Assembly (NCBI RefSeq): GCF_001049755.1
Contig: NZ_CVLB01000002.1
Span: 1 to 64,000, forward strand
Reading direction: 5' to 3'
Length of the DNA: 64,000 nucleotides
DNA from: Brachyspira suanatina
GTDB taxonomy: Bacteria; Spirochaetota; Brachyspiria; Brachyspirales; Brachyspiraceae
Positions 44,748-54,849 of this stretch are shown here, piece after piece. The position numbers were made by a program, and so were the translations under genes. Positions within the stretch are counted from its first letter, which is position 1; the number at the start of each line of letters is the position of its first letter. The notes below the pieces were generated by a model, which saw only the letters and a list, made by a program, of their open reading frames with translations, was not told the origin of the DNA and searched no databases.

Positions 44748-45869
44748 TAATATACTAATCTCATCAACATAATCAAAATAGGACTTTTTTATAGATAAAT
44801 AATTATTAGATATATTAAAATATTTACTATTATTATTTATAATATGATAATACTCGTCATAAAAATTTTCATTAAAGTAGTTATTGTATCTATCAATATT
44901 TATTCCTTTTACTGTTCTTAGTGAAAGGAATATAAATTCTTTTTTTCTAGTATCTATATCTAAGTATTCATTTTCTTTTATAGGAAGATTATTATTATCA
45001 ATAAAATTAAAATAATCTTTAATGATTTTAACATTACTGTATCTATTATCATTATAGCATCCTACAGCAGATACTCCTATTCCAATATAATCTTTCAAAA
45101 GCCAATAATTACTGTTATGTATGGAATTGTAATTGTAAAGAGAATAATTTGAAACTTCATACCTTTTAAATCCAATCCCTTCCAATGTATCAGAGGCTTT
45201 TTTATAATATATTACAGATTCTTCTTCATTAGGAAGCAGATCTTTCCATTTTCTTTGAAGTGATTCAGTCAATTCCAAATAATAAAGAGAAAAATGCTTA
45301 AGTTTAGGAAGCAAATCATAAGAAAACAATATATCATCTCTTATTTGATTTTCACTATTTAAATGAAGTCCGCATATAAAATCAAGAGATATATTTTCTA
45401 AAGAGGATTTATTTATTAGTTTAAGAGTATTTATAATATCTTTTTTATCGGTATGCCTATTTATAACTGATAAACTTTTTTCATTGAATGTCTGTATGCC
45501 TAAAGAAAGTCTTATATTTGGTATATTCTCTAAGAATTTAATATATTCATTATTTATATCATTTATATTTGATTCAATGGTTATTTCTTTTATTAAATTT
45601 GTATTTAAATCTTTATTATGAACAATATTTAATATATTATCCAATAAATATTTTAATAAATCAGCACCCAATACAGAAGGAGTCCCGCCTCCAAAATATA
45701 TTGTTTCTATATATGATTCATAATTTTGTATTCTTAATTTTAATTCTGATATTAAGCTTTCTGCATATTTTTTATATATTTCTCTATTATTCATATTAAC
45801 AATAGAATAAAAATTGCAGTAACTGCATTTATATGTGCAAAAAGGGATATGTATATAAAGCCCTGACAT
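44739..45869 (-). CDS. hemW: HemW-like radical-SAM heme chaperone
   Basis: 376 residues. The radical-SAM cluster is CTYKCSYC (C11, C15, C18), then IYFGGGTPSVL and LGIQTFNEKSL, as in HemN/HemW proteins. It lacks the extra N-terminal extension and fourth-cysteine pattern of true coproporphyrinogen oxidase HemN, so HemW, a heme chaperone, is the better name. It starts 11 bases after the PD-(D/E)XK gene and ends overlapping trpR. No ribosome site is obvious; it probably depends on the upstream gene. Confidence 0.82.
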   Translation of the reverse strand: MSGLYIHIPFCTYKCSYCNFYSIVNMNNREIYKKYAESLISELKLRIQNYESYIETIYFGGGTPSVLGADLLKYLLDNILNIVHNKDLNTNLIKEITIESNINDINNEYIKFLENIPNIRLSLGIQTFNEKSLSVINRHTDKKDIINTLKLINKSSLENISLDFICGLHLNSENQIRDDILFSYDLLPKLKHFSLYYLELTESLQRKWKDLLPNEEESVIYYKKASDTLEGIGFKRYEVSNYSLYNYNSIHNSNYWLLKDYIGIGVSAVGCYNDNRYSNVKIIKDYFNFIDNNNLPIKENEYLDIDTRKKEFIFLSLRTVKGINIDRYNNYFNENFYDEYYHIINNNSKYFNISNNYLSIKKSYFDYVDEISILLL

Positions 45870-45880
45870 AAAAAATAATA

Positions 45881-47164
45881 TTAAAAACTTTGATCTTTCA
45901 AATAATTATAAAGATTTATTATAATACTGCCTATTTCTTTATAATCATCATTTTGTCCTATTAGAAAATAATAAACATATAAATAATCATCTGGTTCAGG
46001 ATCATTTTTTCCTTCTCTAAGTTCATATTTACCAAATATTTTTATTATTTCCTCTTTCATTGTTATTTCATTCAATTTATTTATAATATTGCTGCTATTT
46101 GAAAATATAGTAAGATAGCATGTTTTTTTACTTATAAATAATTTAATTGTAAGATTATTATTTATATTGATAATAATAGGAGTTGAATTTGCATCTTTGT
46201 TATTTATAATATTTCCTTTAAATATTTCCTCATCTAAATATCTGCAGTTTTCATTTTGCAAGCCATTATCTTTTAAATATTTAATAGTATTATTGATAAT
46301 TTCTATCTGCTCTTTTATAGGGCTTAATTGTATTTTTCTTGATTTAATTAAATAAGCAGAATCTGAAAATAATTTTGAGCACTCTTCAATATCATCTATT
46401 TTATTTAATGATTCATAAATTCCATTTTCACTAAAAAATTTTTCTATTACAGTATTTTTTTCCATATTATTCTCCTGTATTTTATTATTGCTTATATTTC
46501 TTTCATTATCTCTCATTTGAATTAAAGCAGAATAAACTGATATATATTTATCATCTTTCAAAAATGGATATTCAACAAAAATGTTATCTATAAAATCAGA
46601 TATATCATTATGAGATAAATAACAAATCCTATTGTTTTCTTCTAATTTAGATTTTAATTCATCACTCAATGAATGTGACTTTTGACCATATTTACTTAAA
46701 AATACAATAAATAATTTATTTTCATTTACATAATTGTTTTCAAGTCTGTCATTATAATAATCTTCTAATTGATTTTCTAATTCATTTGCATTAATTTTAT
46801 TTTCTATGATAATTTCAAAATCATCATTATATATTAGTAAGTCAATTCTTCTTCCGTATTTTGTCATTACTTCAGTATCAACATTAATATCATTATTTAT
46901 ACTAATATCATTATGTTTTAATTTCTCTTTAATAATATAATTAGAAAAATCTTTTGCTAAATTAATTTCTTTATTATCAATAATAAAATCAATTTTAAGC
47001 ATCTCAGCCAACAATTTACTGTTATCAACTTCATTGCCAGAACATACTTCTATAATATTAAATTTAGGTATTCTTTTTTTTCTTTCTTCTTTTAAATGAT
47101 TAATTATATTATTTTTTTCTTTTAAAAATACATTAAGTATATTTAACATTTCTATATTTTCCAA
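45881..47164 (-). CDS. PD-(D/E)XK nuclease superfamily protein
   Basis: 427 residues from a TTG at 47164, chosen because GGAGG sits 5 bases before it; an in-frame ATG at 47185 lacks a site. The nuclease core is residues 85-160: a Glu-containing strand (VDTEVMTKYG), GRRIDLLIYND (catalytic Asp) and FEIIIENKINA (ExK), followed by QLEDYYNDRL. This is the PDDEXK_4 pattern. The C-terminal 200 residues are Asn/Ile-rich and unfamiliar. It may act on DNA in defence or repair, but neighbours are housekeeping genes. It lies between the sigma-70 gene and hemW. Confidence 0.72.
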   Translation of the reverse strand: MENIEMLNILNVFLKEKNNIINHLKEERKKRIPKFNIIEVCSGNEVDNSKLLAEMLKIDFIIDNKEINLAKDFSNYIIKEKLKHNDISINNDINVDTEVMTKYGRRIDLLIYNDDFEIIIENKINANELENQLEDYYNDRLENNYVNENKLFIVFLSKYGQKSHSLSDELKSKLEENNRICYLSHNDISDFIDNIFVEYPFLKDDKYISVYSALIQMRDNERNISNNKIQENNMEKNTVIEKFFSENGIYESLNKIDDIEECSKLFSDSAYLIKSRKIQLSPIKEQIEIINNTIKYLKDNGLQNENCRYLDEEIFKGNIINNKDANSTPIIININNNLTIKLFISKKTCYLTIFSNSSNIINKLNEITMKEEIIKIFGKYELREGKNDPEPDDYLYVYYFLIGQNDDYKEIGSIIINLYNYLKDQSF

Positions 47165-47254
47165 GATAACCTCCGCAGCAATCATTAAAAAGAGATTTTT
47201 AATTTTTAAAGAAAATTATAATAGATTAATTTATCGGATCTTTATAAAAAACTT

Positions 47255-48118
47255 CTATTTCAAGAAATCTTTTAATGAACTGTATTTCTGAGAATGCATT
47301 TTTCTTAATGCTTTTTTCTCTATCTGTCTTATACGCTCTTTAGTAAAAGAAAACATCTCCCCTACTTCTTTAAGAGTTTTTCTCTCCTGATCTATTCCAT
47401 ATCTTGCATTGATAATCTGTTTTTCTATATCTGATAAACTTTCAATAGCTGTTTTTAATTCTTCCATAAGCTCTTTATTTATAGCAGTTTCTTCAACATT
47501 TTTGGAAGTTTTATCCTCTATTGTATCTATAAGCCTATCTTTCATGCCATCATAATTATATTCACCTTCAAGAGAAATATGTTCTGTACTCATAGACATA
47601 ATATGAAGTATATCATTAGGATCTTTATTTAATATGGTAGCTAATTCATTAACATCCGGAGTATATCCGCTTTTATAATAATATTGATGCACAGCTCTTT
47701 CCAAATCTACTAAATCCATAGCTTTATTTAAAGGAAGCCTTATTAGTCTTGATTTTTCATTTATGGCCCTTAAAATACTTTGTCTTATCCAATATACAGC
47801 ATAAGATATAAAGTGATAGCCTTTATCCGGATCAAATCTGTCAGCTGCTATTATAAGCCCTAAATTTCCCTCACTTATTAAATCTTCTAATAAAAGTCCG
47901 CTGTTTTTATATTGTTTTGCTATTGTGATAACAAATCTTAAATTGCTTCTAATTAGTTTGGATCTGGCTTCTGCATCTCCTTCCTTTAATCTTTTAGTGA
48001 GTTCTATCTCTTCTTCCCTAGTTAAAAGCTTTTCCTTTTTAGCATCTGCAAAATATAATGATATATTATTCTGTTCTTCCGTATTAGTTTTTAACCTGCT
48101 TTCTGACATATTTCTCAT
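47255..48118 (-). CDS. Short RpoD/RpoS-like sigma-70 factor
   Basis: 287 residues, without region 1.1. Region 1.2/2 (LTREEEIELTKRLKEGDAEARSKLIRSNLRFV; LLLEDLISEGNLGLIIAADRFD; YAVYWIRQSILRAI), region 3 and region 4 (RYGIDQERKTLKEVGEMFSFTKERIRQIEKKALRKM) are intact. It is a -10/-35-reading factor of the primary or group-2 type. The length matches group-2 factors or the short primary type, so which role it has here is open. It is the second gene of the receiver-LpxC transcript (49 bases apart). Confidence 0.85.
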   Translation of the reverse strand: MRNMSESRLKTNTEEQNNISLYFADAKKEKLLTREEEIELTKRLKEGDAEARSKLIRSNLRFVITIAKQYKNSGLLLEDLISEGNLGLIIAADRFDPDKGYHFISYAVYWIRQSILRAINEKSRLIRLPLNKAMDLVDLERAVHQYYYKSGYTPDVNELATILNKDPNDILHIMSMSTEHISLEGEYNYDGMKDRLIDTIEDKTSKNVEETAINKELMEELKTAIESLSDIEKQIINARYGIDQERKTLKEVGEMFSFTKERIRQIEKKALRKMHSQKYSSLKDFLK

Positions 48119-48167
48119 ACTCTTAAATTAGTTATTAATTATATCATTTTTAATCATTAAATCAAAT

Positions 48168-49460
48168 TCATAAATATCTATTTGCAAGATCATGTACTAC
48201 GGAATGATTGAAAGAATGAGAAGACTTATTAGCGACAATTTTGCCTCTTATAGGTCTGCCTAATATATATAAATCTCCAATTATATCCAAAATTTTATGT
48301 CTTACAAACTCATTATCATAATGAAGTTTAGTATTTATTACTTTTCCATCACAAAGAAGTATATGGCTTCCTATCATACCGCTTCCAGCCATTCCCATTT
48401 TTTGAGCATAATCAATATTATCTATAGTATTAAATGATCTGGCTCTTCCTACTTCTTCAGTAAATTGATCAAAATTCTCAAATTTATATGTATATTCCTG
48501 TACACCTATACTGCCTGCAAAATCTATACGAAGACTAACTTCAAGCCCGTCATAAGGTGAAAGTATTATATAAGTTTCATTATCATTAACAGTTCCATAA
48601 GTTAAAGTCTGATCTATAACTATAGGCTCTATATAATCATCCTGCTCTACAAAACCAGCCTCTTTCAAAGCATCGCAGAATACTAAAGCTGAACCATCAA
48701 CATTAGGTACTTCTCCGTCGCATTTTACTATTAAATTAGTAATACCCATCATATGAAGTGCTGCTAAAAAATGCTCTGTAGTTTTTATATATCTGTTTCC
48801 TGATACTAATGCTGTAGAATTAACAGCCCCTGATTTATCTTTAGAAAGTATATTATTATGAGACAATTTTATATGAGTATTGGTATTAATATCAATAAAA
48901 ACTATGCCTGTATTAATTTCTGCAGGAACTAATGTTAAAGCTGTTTTTCTTCCTTCCATTAAAGCAAAACCGCTTACAACAATACTTTTAGCTATAGTTC
49001 TTTGCTTAACCTTATATCCTACATTATTATGATGATGATTGGATTCATTTTCTTCATTATCAACAGATTCTGTTTTATTTGTAGTTTCTTTGAATACCTC
49101 TTCGCAGCTTGAAAGAAGTTTTGCTATACTTATAGGCTTTTCTAAAAAGTCATAAGCTCCCATCTTAGTAGCTCTTACAGCTGTTTCAACACCAGCATGC
49201 CCACTCATCATTATTACAATGGTATTAGGATATTTTTCTTTTATATTAGAAAGTATGTCTAGTCCGTCTACATCAGGAAGCCATACATCTAAAAATACCA
49301 AATTTACTTTCTTACTACAAAGTATATCTTCAGCCTCTTTATAATTTTTTGCTATATCTACTCCGTAGCCTTCATCTTCTAAAATATTCTGACAGGTAGT
49401 CAGTATATCTTCTTCGTCATCTATTATTAATATATTTTGTTTAGTTGTTACTGTTTGCAT
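48168..49460 (-). CDS. lpxC: Response-regulator receiver fused to LpxC deacetylase
   Basis: 430 residues from the ATG at 49460 (GGAAG before it; a TTG at 49475 is in frame). Residues 7-120 form a complete receiver domain: acidic pair in LIIDDEEDI, phospho-acceptor D58 in FLDVWLPD, S86 in MSG and K108 in EKPIS. After a linker with a His/Asn run, residues 150-430 are a complete LpxC. LpxC residues present are E229 and H230 in TTEHFLAAL, H388 and D392 in VRHKILDIIGD, and H415 in NKSSHSFNH, so zinc ligands and the general base/acid are all present. LpxC removes the acetyl group from UDP-3-O-acyl-GlcNAc, the committed step of lipid A synthesis. It is the first gene of a unit with the sigma-70 gene. 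Each half looks functional. Confidence 0.92.
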   Translation of the reverse strand: MQTVTTKQNILIIDDEEDILTTCQNILEDEGYGVDIAKNYKEAEDILCSKKVNLVFLDVWLPDVDGLDILSNIKEKYPNTIVIMMSGHAGVETAVRATKMGAYDFLEKPISIAKLLSSCEEVFKETTNKTESVDNEENESNHHHNNVGYKVKQRTIAKSIVVSGFALMEGRKTALTLVPAEINTGIVFIDINTNTHIKLSHNNILSKDKSGAVNSTALVSGNRYIKTTEHFLAALHMMGITNLIVKCDGEVPNVDGSALVFCDALKEAGFVEQDDYIEPIVIDQTLTYGTVNDNETYIILSPYDGLEVSLRIDFAGSIGVQEYTYKFENFDQFTEEVGRARSFNTIDNIDYAQKMGMAGSGMIGSHILLCDGKVINTKLHYDNEFVRHKILDIIGDLYILGRPIRGKIVANKSSHSFNHSVVHDLANRYL

Positions 49461-49699
49461 ATTAAAGTCTTCCAATTTATAAATATAGTATATTAATGAT
49501 ATAAAATCAATATCTTGTTATATATTATCGTAAAATAATGATTATTTTCTTTAAATATTCTGATTCTTTATTAATATAACCTTACAAATAAACAAATAGT
49601 TAACAAAATTGCAAATTAATATACAAAAAATATTGTTTTTTTTATACTATAAATGTACAATATAGGACATTAATAATTATTATTTTAAGGAATATTAAA

Positions 49700-51793
49700 G
49701 TGAAAGATTTGCTTATTGAAATATTAGTAGAAGAAATACCTGCAGATTTTGCATATCCTGCCAGTGTAAGTTTTAAAAAAATAATAGAAAACACATTAAA
49801 AAACAATGGTATTAATTTCAGTTCTGTTAATTCATACACTACCCCTAGAAGATTAGCTATTTTAGCAGAAAATATAGAAGAAAAATCAAAAGATGAAGTC
49901 ATAGAGTTTAGAGGCCCTTTATTTGAAAGCGCTTTTAAAGATGGAGCTCCTACAAAAGCTGGAGAAGGATTCTTGAAATCTCATAATATTGATGCTAATT
50001 CAATAAAAAATATAGATGAAAATGAATCATTTGATAAGCCATATATAAAAGAAGTAAATGGAAAAAAATACATATTTGTAAAAAAAGAGAAAAAAGGTAT
50101 AGAAACAAAAAAACTATTTGAAGAAAAATTAGAAAGTATTGTTTCAAGTATAGATTTCAAAAAGAAAATGAGATGGGGAAATAAAGATTTTGCTTTTGTA
50201 CGCCCTATAAGAAATGTACTAGCATTATTCGGAAATGAAATCATAAAAACTTCAGTTGCTGGAATAGAAACTAATAATAAAGTAACAGGACATAGACTTC
50301 TTTCACCTGAATTTAAAGAAATTAATAATCCTAAAGACTATGAAAAAATCTTATTAGAAAAAAATGTTATAGTTTCAAGAGAAAAAAGATTAGAAAACAT
50401 TATAAATCAATTAGAAAATATTGAAAAAGAACATGGATATGAGGCTGTTTCAAAGAAAAAAGTATCTGAAATAGTTGTGGATTTGGTAGAAGAGCCTTAC
50501 TTACTTACTGCTGAATTTGATTCTAAATTCTTAGAAGTTCCTAAAGAAGTTTTAACTAGTGAAATGATTGAACATCAAAAGTACTTCCCATTATGTAAAA
50601 AAGACGGTACTTTAACTAATTTATTTGTAATAACAGCAAATCAGCCTAAAACTCCTCAAATAATAGCAGGAAATATAAGAGTATTAACAGCAAGACTTTC
50701 AGACGGAAGATTCTTATACCAAGAAGATATCAAAAAAGGCATGGACGAGATGAATGAAAGACTCGAAATGCTTATGTTTAGAAAAGAGCTTGGAAGCGTT
50801 GCTGATAAAGTAAAAAGACTTGAGAAAAACTCAGAACTTTTAATAAAACTTTTAGGCTATGAAAAAGATAAAGAAAATATACTTAAAGCTATTAAATATA
50901 TGAAATCAGATTTAGTAAGTAATATGGTTTATAATTTCCCAGAGCTTCAAGGTATAATGGGAGGATATTTTGCTAAATCTATGAATCTTAATGATGATGT
51001 TGCTTTAGCTATTAATGAGCAGTACAGACCTTTATTCGCTGCTGATGAAATACCTTCTAATGATACAGGTAAGGCTATAGCTATACTTGATAAAATGGAT
51101 AATATAGCAGCAGGTTTCTATGTAGGAGATATACCAACAGGTTCTCAAGATCCTAATGCTTTAAGAAGACAGGCTTTAGGTATTATTAATATACTTACAA
51201 GGTCTAAAAAGCATGTTAATCTTAAAAAATTAATAGAAGATGCTATCAACTCTATGCCTAAAGATGCTAAAAATAATAAAAGCGAAGATTTAGTAAAAGA
51301 TATATTTGAGTTCTTTAAATCTCGTTTTGAAAATGATATTGACTTTGCTAAAGACTCTGTTGCGGGCGTGCTTTCTACTGGTATAGATGATATGTATGAT
51401 GCTTACTTAAAAATAGAAGCTATTGATGCATTCAGAAAGAAAAATGAAGAGTTATTCTCTAATCTTTTATTAGTATTCAAAAGAATTAAAAATATGATTA
51501 AATCTGCTAAAGATGTAAATTTAGATGAATCATTATTAAAAGAAGAGGCAGAAAAATCTCTATACAATACATATAAAGAAAAATTAAATGAAGTTAATAA
51601 GCTTATGGAAAATAGAGAATATGAAAAAACATTTGCTTTATTAGCTAGTCTTTATGAACCATTAGATAAATTTTTCAAAGATATTATGGTAAATGTAGAT
51701 GATGAGAAAATTAAAAATAACCGTATAGCTTTACTTTCTTCAGTTGATAAAATTTTCAAAAATATGCTTGATTTCTCTAGTTTGGTAAAATAA
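49700..51793 (+). CDS. glyS: Glycyl-tRNA synthetase beta subunit
   Basis: 697 residues, the normal length. The N-terminus LLIEILVEEIPADFAYPA, then RGPLFESAFKDGAPTKAGEGFLKSH, SEMIEHQKYFPL and RALGIINIL are characteristic, and an anticodon-binding DALR-type end follows. It works with the alpha subunit GlyQ, which is not in this window; usually glyQ is immediately upstream. The start is a GTG with AAGGA before it. It is transcribed divergently from the receiver-LpxC gene and ends at a terminator. Confidence 0.93.
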   Translation: MKDLLIEILVEEIPADFAYPASVSFKKIIENTLKNNGINFSSVNSYTTPRRLAILAENIEEKSKDEVIEFRGPLFESAFKDGAPTKAGEGFLKSHNIDANSIKNIDENESFDKPYIKEVNGKKYIFVKKEKKGIETKKLFEEKLESIVSSIDFKKKMRWGNKDFAFVRPIRNVLALFGNEIIKTSVAGIETNNKVTGHRLLSPEFKEINNPKDYEKILLEKNVIVSREKRLENIINQLENIEKEHGYEAVSKKKVSEIVVDLVEEPYLLTAEFDSKFLEVPKEVLTSEMIEHQKYFPLCKKDGTLTNLFVITANQPKTPQIIAGNIRVLTARLSDGRFLYQEDIKKGMDEMNERLEMLMFRKELGSVADKVKRLEKNSELLIKLLGYEKDKENILKAIKYMKSDLVSNMVYNFPELQGIMGGYFAKSMNLNDDVALAINEQYRPLFAADEIPSNDTGKAIAILDKMDNIAAGFYVGDIPTGSQDPNALRRQALGIINILTRSKKHVNLKKLIEDAINSMPKDAKNNKSEDLVKDIFEFFKSRFENDIDFAKDSVAGVLSTGIDDMYDAYLKIEAIDAFRKKNEELFSNLLLVFKRIKNMIKSAKDVNLDESLLKEEAEKSLYNTYKEKLNEVNKLMENREYEKTFALLASLYEPLDKFFKDIMVNVDDEKIKNNRIALLSSVDKIFKNMLDFSSLVK

Positions 51794-51812
51794 TAAATTA
51801 ATAATATTTAAT

Positions 51813-51846
51813 AAGCACTTTCATTTTAATATGAGAGTGCTTTTTT
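51813..51846 (+). terminator. Terminator of glyS
   Basis: AAGCACTTTCAT pairs with ATGAGAGTGCTT (one G-U) and TTTTTT follows. Confidence 0.8.
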
Positions 51847-52019
51847 ATTATCAACTTTTTCAAAAAACAACATAATATGTAAAAAATGTCTTACAAATAA
51901 AATACGACTATATTATATACTATGCTATTTATATAATAATTTTACAAAACTTCTAATTATATAATTGTAAAATTTCTTATAACTTTATATTATATAATCA
52001 ATACAAAAAAGGAGAAAAA

Positions 52020-52763
52020 ATGAGAAAAATTATACCTATAGTATTATTTATATCTGTTTTAATATTTTCATGTTCAAAGACAGATACAACATCAAATCAA
52101 ACTGGAAAAGCTGAGGCAGGCACTATGGATATAGACTTTCAGGCCGTATTTGGAGAAAAAGCTAATGATGATAATAATTTAATGCAAAACTCATATTTAA
52201 AAGTTTCAGGAACTTACGGCAATATTGATGCTAAAGTGGATGCTGCTACAGGAGCTTCAACACCTGCAGGAGCTACTAAATCTTGGGATTCATATAGATA
52301 CGAGAATAAGCAATATGCAAATAATAAAATAGAAAGAGGATTCGGATTCTTTGTACTTTACGGAGTATCACCTGCTAAAACTTATAATTTTGATGGTATG
52401 ACTGGAACAGGAAAATCTCAAAAAGTATTGAATGGAACTAACGGCCCTATAATTACAGGAACAGGAGTTACTAAAGATGAAACAGGAGTAATAACTATAA
52501 GATATGCTCATGCAGGGGGACCTACTGTTTATCCTTGGGTTTATGAATTAAAATCTGATACTAATGGAATATTTAAAATAGGTTACGGTTCAGATAATAA
52601 CAAAGTAAGTACTTCTCAAATTTCTAATGATATGAATTTTGCTGATATTCAAATGGTTACTGATAAAGCTAAAGACGGCATACCTTATTGGCAGGGTGAT
52701 TTGCAGGGTACTTTTGAAAATGATACTTTAACTTTGAAAGGTACTTTAAAAGAAGTTAAATAA
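52020..52763 (+). CDS. Lipoprotein of unknown function
   Basis: 247 residues. Signal with lipobox LIFSCSK (Cys18). The mature part is rich in Gly/Thr/Asn, with repeated strand-like segments (YLKVSGTYGNIDAKV, WQGDLQGTFENDTLTLKGTL) suggesting a beta-rich surface protein. AAGGAG lies 6 bases before the ATG, and a terminator follows. I recognise no named family. Confidence 0.7.
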   Translation: MRKIIPIVLFISVLIFSCSKTDTTSNQTGKAEAGTMDIDFQAVFGEKANDDNNLMQNSYLKVSGTYGNIDAKVDAATGASTPAGATKSWDSYRYENKQYANNKIERGFGFFVLYGVSPAKTYNFDGMTGTGKSQKVLNGTNGPIITGTGVTKDETGVITIRYAHAGGPTVYPWVYELKSDTNGIFKIGYGSDNNKVSTSQISNDMNFADIQMVTDKAKDGIPYWQGDLQGTFENDTLTLKGTLKEVK

Positions 52764-52782
52764 AAAATTAAATATATTTTAT

Positions 52783-52811
52783 AAGAGGCTTTATTATAAG
52801 CCTCTTTTTTT
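52783..52811 (+). terminator. Terminator of the 52020 lipoprotein gene
   Basis: An AAGAGGCTT/AAGCCTCTT stem with a 7-base loop and a run of T residues. Confidence 0.8.
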
Positions 52812-53116
52812 ATAAAAAATTAATTTTTAATAAAGTTATATTTATTATTTAACTAGTAATATATAATTTATAGATATATGTTATAAATGAGCTTTTTTAT
52901 TTTATAAATTCATTATAATCTTTATATCTAAAAAATATAATTTAAAATTATTGCGGTATTGAATTAAAAAATTATATAGTCTAAAATGATAATATATAAT
53001 TTTTTTAATTTTTAATAAAAATTTTTTTATCGTTGATTTTTATTTTATTATACTATGTAGTTTGGAAAAATTTGATATCAGATTTTTACCAAATTATAAA
53101 GATTGGAGAAAAATCT
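52812..53116. other. AT-rich upstream region of the phosphatase gene
   Basis: 305 bases without a gene. A possible promoter TTGAAT-N17-TAAAAT lies at 52959-52987. No operator or riboswitch is evident; I see no clear PhoB-type box. Confidence 0.35.
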
Positions 53117-54709
53117 ATGGTTCGATTATTACCTGTCCTTCTTTTAGCCGTATTTTTTATAGGATGCGGTCAGCTAGATTACGCTAATTCAGAAAATTCT
53201 ATAAAAGCAAAAAATGTTATAATTCTAATTGCTGATGGACAAAGCACTGATGTAATTACATATTCAAGATGGATTAATGGAGGAGAATCATTAGCCATAG
53301 ATGAAATGTTAAGCGGAGCAGTGAGAACCCATAATGCTGATTCTCCTATAGCTGATTCTGCACCTGCCGGTACAGCTATAGCTACTGGGTATAAATCATC
53401 TTATAAGCAGTTTATAGGTATTCTTCCAGATGAGGCTATACTTCCTAATTCTTCAATACCTACAGAAGCCAGAAGTCCTATAGCAAATGTATTAGAGGCA
53501 GCACAGCTTCTTGATAAAGCTACAGGAATTGTTGCTACCGCAGAAATTATGCATGCAACTCCGGCAGCGTTTTCGGCTCATGATATCACTAGAAAAGACT
53601 ATGATGATTTAAGCGAACAGCAAATATTTCAGGACATAGATGTTATACTTGGAGGCGGATATAAGTTTTTTACTAAAGAAGGCAGAAAAGATGGAAAGGA
53701 TTTGATATCTGAAATTACTAATTTAGGTTATTCTATAATCAGAACTTCTGATGAATTAAATTCTTTCACAGGCGATAGGGTTATAGGACTTTTTGCAGAT
53801 GCAGATTTGGCATATGATATAGACAGAAATGAAACATCTCAGCCTTCATTGGCTCAAATGACTTCAAAGGCTATAGAGATACTTTCTAAAAATAAAAATG
53901 GTTTCTTTTTAATGGTAGAAGCTTCAAAAGTAGATTGGGCTGCTCATGCCAATGATCCAGTAGGATTAGTATCCGATACTTTAGCTTATGATGCTGCTGT
54001 AAAAGTTGCATTGGATTTTGCTAAAAAAGATAATAATACTATGGTTATAGCTGTAACAGACCATGGAAACAGTGGTTTTTCTATGGGAAATTATGACACA
54101 TCTTTAAATTATCAACAAATACGATTAGAAAGCCTTATAGATCCTATAAAAAAAGCTTCACGTTCTTCTGAATATATAGCTAGAAAAATAGAAGCTGGCG
54201 AAGATATAAGAGAAACTATGTCTAAATATTATTCTATTAATGATATGACAGCGGCAGAAGTAAATTCTCTTACAGGAAAAACAGGCGATGATTTACATTA
54301 TGCTATAGGGCCAATATTAGCAAAAAGAGCATATTTAGGATTCACTTCTCATGGACATACCGGAGAAGATGTTCCTTTATATACTTATTTACCTAATAAT
54401 AAAAGAATTACAGGTCTTATAGATAATACTGATATAGCTAAAAATATTGCTAAAGCTATGGGAATAAATTTAGATGAAGCTTCCAAAAAATTATTTATGA
54501 GTGAAGATGAAATAAAAAAAGCAGGTGCTGAGCTAACATCTGACGGTCAAATTCTTACTATACATATGAAAGATAAAACTGCTCAAATGATGAAAAACAG
54601 AAATATAATTATTGTAGATGGAGAGAAAAAAACTTTAGAGGGAGTTGTAGTTTATAATGAGTCTAAATGGTATTTCCCTGCTGAGGTATTAGATATATTA
54701 AATAAGTAA
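53117..54709 (+). CDS. Alkaline phosphatase, lipoprotein form
   Basis: 530 residues from the ATG at 53117 (GGAG 9 bases before; an in-frame ATG at 53033 would only add an AT-encoded leader). Lipobox FFIGCGQ gives Cys17. The alkaline-phosphatase core is complete: metal Asp in ILIADGQS (D40), nucleophile S81 in ADSAPAGTA, EASKVDWAAHAND, VTDHGNSG, and a final metal His in TSHGHTGEDVPLY. The enzyme would release phosphate from organic esters at the cell surface. The DGQS replaces the common DGMG. Its own terminator follows. Confidence 0.88.
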   Translation: MVRLLPVLLLAVFFIGCGQLDYANSENSIKAKNVIILIADGQSTDVITYSRWINGGESLAIDEMLSGAVRTHNADSPIADSAPAGTAIATGYKSSYKQFIGILPDEAILPNSSIPTEARSPIANVLEAAQLLDKATGIVATAEIMHATPAAFSAHDITRKDYDDLSEQQIFQDIDVILGGGYKFFTKEGRKDGKDLISEITNLGYSIIRTSDELNSFTGDRVIGLFADADLAYDIDRNETSQPSLAQMTSKAIEILSKNKNGFFLMVEASKVDWAAHANDPVGLVSDTLAYDAAVKVALDFAKKDNNTMVIAVTDHGNSGFSMGNYDTSLNYQQIRLESLIDPIKKASRSSEYIARKIEAGEDIRETMSKYYSINDMTAAEVNSLTGKTGDDLHYAIGPILAKRAYLGFTSHGHTGEDVPLYTYLPNNKRITGLIDNTDIAKNIAKAMGINLDEASKKLFMSEDEIKKAGAELTSDGQILTIHMKDKTAQMMKNRNIIIVDGEKKTLEGVVVYNESKWYFPAEVLDILNK

Positions 54710-54728
54710 TTTTATTTTTTATATTTAT

Positions 54729-54765
54729 AAGCGGAGCTGTTTTTTGCAGCTTCGCTTTTTATTTT
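54729..54765 (+). terminator. Terminator of the phosphatase gene
   Basis: AAGCGGAGCTG pairs with CAGCTTCGCTT and TTTTTATTTTT follows. Confidence 0.8.
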
Positions 54766-54793
54766 TAACAATTTTTATTAAAAGGTATTCTGC

Positions 54794-54822
54794 TATATAC
54801 CTAAACAAATATATTTTGTCAA
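54794..54822 (-). repeat. Promoter-like repeat, copy 4
   Basis: On the minus strand TTGACA (54822-54817), 17 bases, TATATA (54799-54794). Spacer nearly identical to that at 40301 and 40623. It points back toward the phosphatase terminator. Confidence 0.6.
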
Positions 54823-54849
54823 AAATAAAACTATAGTTTCTTTTTAATA

